DNA of 64,000 nt from contig NW_004454182.1 of NCBI RefSeq assembly GCF_000283155.1, positions 4,747,122 to 4,811,121 on the forward strand, in the 5' to 3' direction. Each line of letters starts with the position of its first letter. The first letter of the stretch is position 1. Made by a program: the position numbers and the translations under genes. The stretch comes from Ceratotherium simum simum (lineage: Eukaryota; Chordata; Mammalia; Perissodactyla; Rhinocerotidae). The notes under the pieces are model-generated. The model searched no databases, was not told the DNA's origin, and saw only the letters and a list, made by a program, of their open reading frames with translations. Positions 59,081 to 64,000 of the stretch are shown one piece after another.

Positions 59081-59211
59081 TATTCTGTTAGAGGGACAAT
59101 CAGTGGGACTTTGTTATTGATTAGACGAGGGCATTTAAAGAGAGAATAGAGCATAAAACACACCCATGTTTCTGACTTGTACAGTTGGGTGGTGATACCT
59201 TCCATTCTTCG

Positions 59212-59585
59212 ATTGAATAAATATTTACTAAACACTGACCATGAACTAACAACTGTATAAACGTTGGGGATACGGCCATCAATCAACACACGGTCTTAAA
59301 GTAAAGAAATAAAATATGAAATATATAGTATGATAGATAACAATATGTACTCTGAAAGAAAAGAAAGCATGTTAGGCAGGTTGAAAGTTCTAGAGTGGTC
59401 GAGGAGGACATCAGTCATAAATGGCATTTGAACAGAGATCTGAAGGAAAGGAGGGAGCAAGGCACACAGAGATGGGAGTATATGAGGAGAATGAGCAAGT
59501 GCAAAGGCCCTGAGGCTTGGTGTGTTTGAGGAAGAGCAAGAAGGTTAGTGTGGCATATAAGCCGGGGCCAAGCAGTAAAAGGTAA
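59212..59585 (-). mobile_element. L2 LINE 3' region, antisense, second copy
   Basis: 'gaataaatatttactaaacactgacc', 'gatctgaaggaaaggaggg', 'gagcaagtgcaaaggccctgaggcttgg', 'gtgtttgaggaagagcaagaagg' and 'agtgtggcatataagc' are a clear match to the L2 3' complement. It is a separate insertion from the previous one because the tail-proximal part occurs again. Confidence 0.8.
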
Positions 59586-59634
59586 CTTAGAGAACAGCCA
59601 GGAACCTGATCATGGTGAGGTGTCCATTCAATCC

Positions 59635-59792
59635 TCTAGCATTTCACCACCCATCAGGGCATTCAAGTACATTTTGGATGAGAACTTGGTAGAGATGTTC
59701 CAGAAGGCATTTGAACTTAGTACAGATTCCTGGAATCCATGACCTTTAAATCTTTTCTACAGACTCTGAGATTCTGTGATTCTTTTATTCTA
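59635..59792 (+). mobile_element. L3/CR1-type LINE 3' tail, sense
   Basis: 'aagtacattttggatgagaac…ttggtagagatgttcc' and the terminal 'gagattctgtgattct' resemble the CR1/L3 LINE end, whose hallmark is a TCTGAGATTCTATGATTCT-like 8-mer terminus. Very old and diverged. The overlapping ORF 59548-59742 is spurious. Confidence 0.5.
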
Positions 59793-62557
59793 AATGAAGC
59801 CTAACCTTCATTATCCTCTGTATCACAAGCCACATTTGAGGTAATACTAAATTTTCTTTGCTGTCTTCTAATGGGAGCAGGTTTCTCTGTATAGACCCAG
59901 CCAGTCATCTAAGTATGATGCTTTTGTGACCCATAATAGCTGGATAATTATTGTCAGGTTCTCAGGTGCCATCAAAATTGTTTTAAAGATATATTCATAC
60001 GATTATTTCTTAATAACAGTGTGACTTTTCTTGCTTAAAGAAAGTAAAAAATACTGTGTGAGAAGACCAATATGATATTAGATCAGAACTAGCCTTAAGC
60101 AAAATCGAGAAGCAAGAAGAGATTTTTCTTGAACTGTTTTTTTTCCTCCTGATGCCCCTTCTTTTTTCCTACTTTAGGTACCTTCTCCCACTGTTTTCTG
60201 TTGGAAGCCCCCAATAGAGTGCTGAAGGCTCTTCTTTCATCATCACAACCCAAATCAACCAGTTCAATTTCCTCGGGACATTAATTGTTATTTTCCAACG
60301 TGAAAGCTAGCTAATCTGATAAATTCATCTGTACAATTTTGCTGATGGAAAAGCCTGGCTTTTTCCATTTTTCGTCCTGTCTGTGTGATATATAGAATCC
60401 ATAGTTACCTGTTTCATACAGTTTCTCCTGGGTTGACTTTTTCAGGCTGGCATTTGACAATTCAAGTGCTGTGTACAACCAGCAGAGGAGATATTTGGGG
60501 CACATGGGGTCTTGAGAAGTGTTAAGTCAAAAGTAAAGAGGTTTGCACTTACACTGACAGACAAGTCCCTTTCTGTAGATGCCATATATTTTCAGCCTGT
60601 TAATAGAATGCACGATGAACTCCAAGTCAGATAGTGGGAGAAGAGAAAGAATTATACTAGTGATCTAAGAAAACTGTTAAATGATCAGGACCAAAATCTC
60701 CAAAAGACTTTTCTGTGTACCAGGAAAGCTCCATAATAGCTTTTCGATTGGATCATAGCTAACAGTCTCTTTATTACTTGAATAGATTAAAGATCTTACT
60801 CAACCTTCCTCAACCAAAAAAATTAAAAATCAAAACTCAACTAAATCCTTATATCAATCATGGTAGAGACCGGATGGTGACAAGCTATCATAATTAAAGT
60901 ATATATATATAAAGTATGGAATAGATCTTTTTAGTGTGGCATTGTTTCAACCTGTTATTCTTTTCAATGAGGAGTTAGGCTGTTGATATATTTAATTTCT
61001 GTATTGTTGTGTTGTTACGTGGGTTCCCAATGGCCTTCAGGCAATGAGTGCATTTTTAATAAATTGCATTTGAAATAAATAAACAACAGTGGTTCATTAC
61101 ACTGAGACTGACTTTTTTTCATGGTAGAATTAAAACGATGAATATTTAACACTATATTTTAAGTCTTTCAAACATGAATTTTGTGGGGTTCTTTTTCCCC
61201 GGAAAATGAAATGTTTCTCTTATAAAAGTAATTTTAAAACACTCAACTGAGAATAACTTTTAAAAAGAAAAGATTTCTGTGAGCATATATTTTTTCAAAT
61301 TATTTTTGTGACTAAAATCTAGTACTGCTTATTTATAATTGTGCGTCCACTGTAGGTCTTTAAACCAAAAATTCTATTATTTTTCTATTTTGTCAAAAAA
61401 AATCAAATGTACCTGTAATTCAAGGAATTACAATTTTAATGAGATTAAAGGTAGATGTCTGAATTACTGAAAGTTAAAAGCCTCAATTTTTACAAAACTG
61501 TTCTTGTGCCTCAGCAAAATTTTTCGTTCTGTTTCAAGACAATATTTATACCACTTATTTTTTTCCCCTTTGGAGAAAGAATATTGGCATAGTTCCTAGA
61601 ATCAAAATGAAGTAGATATAATGCACATTCTAAAACATTAAGACAGACATATCTTCAGCAAATGGATTCAGCATCTGATTACCAAAGATACTTTAATTGC
61701 TTATTAACAACATTTTAAACTGTCTGATGAATGCATACTGTGGAGATATTCTTAAAATCATTTTTCATAACAACAAAAAAATTCTATAACTTTCCACTTA
61801 AGACCGTTAAAAAAAACATTAGATGCAAATTTTAAATAGACATATACTTTGGAATAGAGCTACTTATCATTATTGCATACACATGTACATACTATATAGA
61901 CTATATTTATAAATATTACTCACATATAAAACATAGAACTTTCAGTATTAAATATGAGTAAAATTAGGAAGTGAGTTCCTTTGCTATTCAAGGAAATATC
62001 AAGTCAGATATTGTGGATACATGTGCCTATGCGATGTTAGTTTGTAATACCTTTATAGTACATCCAAGAAAACAGTATATTCCCTATTATAGGTAGTACA
62101 GGCATATCATTTCCAGTGCTTGTGAAGTTAGGCCTTGCTTTAGAATTTTTGAATTCAGTATCCTACACTTTTTACCAGATGCTTAATTGTTTTCAAATTT
62201 GAATCCATAAAAGCAGACTCTCTTTCTTAATGATATGTAGAAGTTACTGGAGTTAGCATGCTTGAAGGATTTCTGGGAAGAGCCACGTTTTCTTTCTCTG
62301 GAATTTTTGGTACAAGTAGATCAATGCAAGTTGGATGAAAACTATTATTAGTTATTAGGGAGTCATTGAGGTGTATGGACTAAACCCTGCTTGCAGAACT
62401 GTAAGTATAGGTCAGTGAGTCGCAGGGTTGTTCTCTGCCTTCAAGGAACTTCTACTTTATATAGTGAGTCTGAACATGGCATGCAACTACAGTTCATTAT
62501 ATAAGAACATTAAAATCTACTATGAGTTTTGTAGAGTGGGGAGGCTCTACACATAGT
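59793..62557. other. AT-rich non-coding stretch
   Basis: No gene or repeat recognised apart from a short (ta)n run at 60899-60911. 60180-60510 is slightly less AT-rich and carries a 64-codon ORF on the minus strand (60505-60311) with no domain. Confidence 0.4.
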
Positions 62558-62775
62558 AAAGATAAAGAGAGCAAAGTCTGTGGAATCAGATGGCCCTGGA
62601 GTGAATCCTGGTCACAACCACTTTCTGTTGTGAAAACTGAGCAAGGTATTTTGCCCTACTGTGCCTCAGTTTCCTCTTATATAAAATGAGGATATTAGCA
62701 TGTATTTCATGGGGTGGTTATAAATATTAAATAATTCACTGTGTAATAGGCATTCCATAACTAGTAGTTTCTTCC
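62558..62775 (+). mobile_element. MIR SINE, sense
   Basis: 'gtctgtggaatcagatggccctggagtgaatcctgg', 'gagcaaggtattttgcc', 'tgtgcctcagtttcctcttatataaaatgagg' and 'gtgtaataggcattcc' follow MIR from the tRNA-like head to the tail. Confidence 0.82.
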
Positions 62776-62929
62776 TCAATGCCCTCAATGGTGATGAATA
62801 TAAAGTTTTATCAAAATAGTTGAATAAATTGGAAAAGTCTTTTTAAAGTAACTGAACTAAACAGGCATATAAGGTAAGATGGCATGATACTGAGGGACCC
62901 TTAGATTCAGATGAATGTAGATGATCAGT

Positions 62930-63136
62930 TCAAATTGGAAAGTATAAGAAAGCTGGGCCACTGATTTTTCCTGCAGGTTTTGATGTGGTCACCAAAGGCG
63001 TGAATGGTTTTCTTGATGAAGCTACTAGTTCTGGGACAGTTTGTGGTGTTGAGGCATCTGGGGAAGGGCCTGTCTCATAAGGAACACTCTGAGCCCCGTT
63101 GACCCCCATAGCCACAGAGGACAGTATCACAGCCAA
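62930..63136 (-). other. Unexplained open frame between two MIRs, not recognised
   Basis: The frame starts at a TTG codon and is open further upstream, with no ATG near the start. The first 15 or so residues are hydrophobic ('LAVILSSVAMGVNGAQS', signal-peptide-like). They are followed by a Ser/Thr/Pro-rich stretch ('TPQTVPELVASSRKPF'). The block is more GC-rich than its flanks. I do not recognise a protein. It could be part of an unlisted repeat, an exon of an unknown gene, or chance. Confidence 0.2.
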
Positions 63137-63265
63137 GGAGAGGCAATCTTGATGGGGATAAGAACAGTTGTTACAAGAATTAAATGAAATGGTGCAAATA
63201 AGTCACTTAGTGCTGTATCTGACATAAGGTAAACCATACGTGTTGATTGTTGTTATTATCATTGT
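63137..63265 (+). mobile_element. MIR SINE fragment, sense
   Basis: 'gttacaagaattaaatgaaatgg', 'cacttagtgctgtatctgacataagg' and 'gttgttattatcattgtc' match the 3' half of MIR. Confidence 0.5.
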
Positions 63266-63474
63266 CATTTACCCTACAAATTACGGTAGAAATTAGAACA
63301 TAAAGATATGTAAGAAAGACAGACACGTCTCTCAGAATTTTTGGAGGATGGAGGAGTGATGTCAAGAAAGACTGACTTCTCAGAAAAGATAAGAATTTAG
63401 TTGAATTTTTTAAAACATTAAAATCAAGTGAGTAAGACATAGGCGCATATTCTAGGCCCAGAAGCAATATTTAA

Positions 63475-63590
63475 AGTCCCCTACCTCCCTGAGATTTTTG
63501 TGATTTGCTGATTTCTATAATGCCTTACCCAATGTAGGAGCTCAGCAAACACTTTTGAATAAAAGGATGCCTAAATGCATAAATACATTT
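63475..63590 (+). mobile_element. L2/MIR-type LINE tail, sense
   Basis: 'ataatgccttacccaatgtaggagctcagcaaacacttttgaat' resembles the L2 terminus. Weak. Confidence 0.35.
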
Positions 63591-64000
63591 CCTGGAATAG
63601 AGAAGAAGATTGGACATAACAATCCCCCATCCTTTCTGAGAGCTAGTCAAGTTTCAGGAACTACATCCCTTGAGCAGACGGAGAAGGAATATTGCCTCCG
63701 CAACACAACTGGTTTTCGGGCTGCATATTCCATTTTGATTCCTGGGCACACAAGCTGCTCGTTGTGAAAAGGCATATGAGCAGCCGTCTTAGCCTGCGGT
63801 CCAGTAGAGCAGAATTGACTACATGGTGGTTATCATATATTAATTAGTGTCCGTGAAGACATATAACTTTGAAAGATGGAAAACCACTCATGACTTTGGA
63901 AGGTCAGTTTCATCATATTGGATTTTTTGGAAGAGAGTTTCTGACATTAGTATTATTATGAGTCATTTTAATATCTGCTTTTCTCTTTTTAAATTTGCTG
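63591..64000. other. Non-coding end of window
   Basis: The 70-codon ORF 63555-63767 shows no domain. Nothing else was recognised. Confidence 0.4.

Noticed and set aside
1..64000. CRISPR array, operon, prophage or bacterial defence system
   Set aside because: No regularly spaced direct repeats, no ribosome binding sites, no long ORFs, and mammalian repeats throughout.

Overview
This window is nuclear DNA from a placental mammal, most likely a horse-family (equid) genome or at least a perissodactyl. The diagnostic evidence is a set of eight copies of a tRNA-derived SINE. These copies have a GGCCGGCCC-type head, an A-box/B-box pol III promoter, and a body with the 'aggaagatgggcatggatgttagc' style of sequence. 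That is the equine repetitive element (ERE) family of perissodactyls. They sit among mammal-wide old repeats (MIR, L2, L3/CR1, MER2, MER20, MLT1, MLT2, old L1). The DNA is AT-rich by eye, and every open reading frame is short. I found no convincing protein-coding gene, no rRNA or tRNA gene, no CRISPR array and no bacterial-type operon. The window is best read as intergenic or deep-intronic sequence.

Layout. 1-172: L1 3' end in antisense, cut by the window edge. 172-4.9 kb: mostly unassigned, with small MIR and L2 scraps. 4.9-8.25 kb: a large 5'-truncated antisense L1 whose 3' UTR carries a nested MER2 DNA transposon and whose tail is hit by an ERE. 9.2-9.7 kb: L2. 10.5 kb: ERE. 12.6-13.1 kb: ERVL-type LTR. 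13.3-15.8 kb: MIRs and an ERE. 17.3-18.6 kb: L2 tail, ERE and MER20. 19.4-19.7 kb: relic of an RTE-clade LINE. 19.7-24.6 kb: long repeat-poor stretch with a possible micro-exon. 24.6-27.3 kb: L2, hAT and L2 pieces. 31.4-33.7 kb: MLT1 LTR, then the best L2 reverse-transcriptase relic. 34.0-34.3 kb: a possible promoter-like cluster. 37.3-38.2 kb: two EREs in inverted orientation. 38.7-39.2 kb: solo LTR. 41.5-42.4 kb: MIR and MLT1. 44.0-45.1 kb: L2 pieces and an LTR-like block. 47.4-48.7 kb: L1 with a nested ERE, then a 90-bp tandem duplication that was itself hit by an ERE. 54.8-56.1 kb: old L1 split by a solo LTR. 57.8-59.8 kb: three L2 3' ends and an L3/CR1 tail. 62.6-63.6 kb: MIR and L2 scraps.

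No genes work together here. What can be read is insertion history. Old L1 and L2 copies were hit by DNA transposons and LTRs, and much later by CpG-retaining ERE SINEs with intact target-site duplications. Repeat names come from recognising consensus features by eye. Element ends without a target-site duplication are approximate.

I looked for an undescribed system and did not find one. The items most worth a second look are the SINE-split tandem duplication (48.28-48.73 kb), the RTE relic (19.4 kb), the GATA/E-box/TATA/splice-donor cluster (34.07-34.25 kb), the splice-flanked 55-bp open segment (22.73 kb) and two unexplained ORFs (53.4 kb and 63.0 kb).
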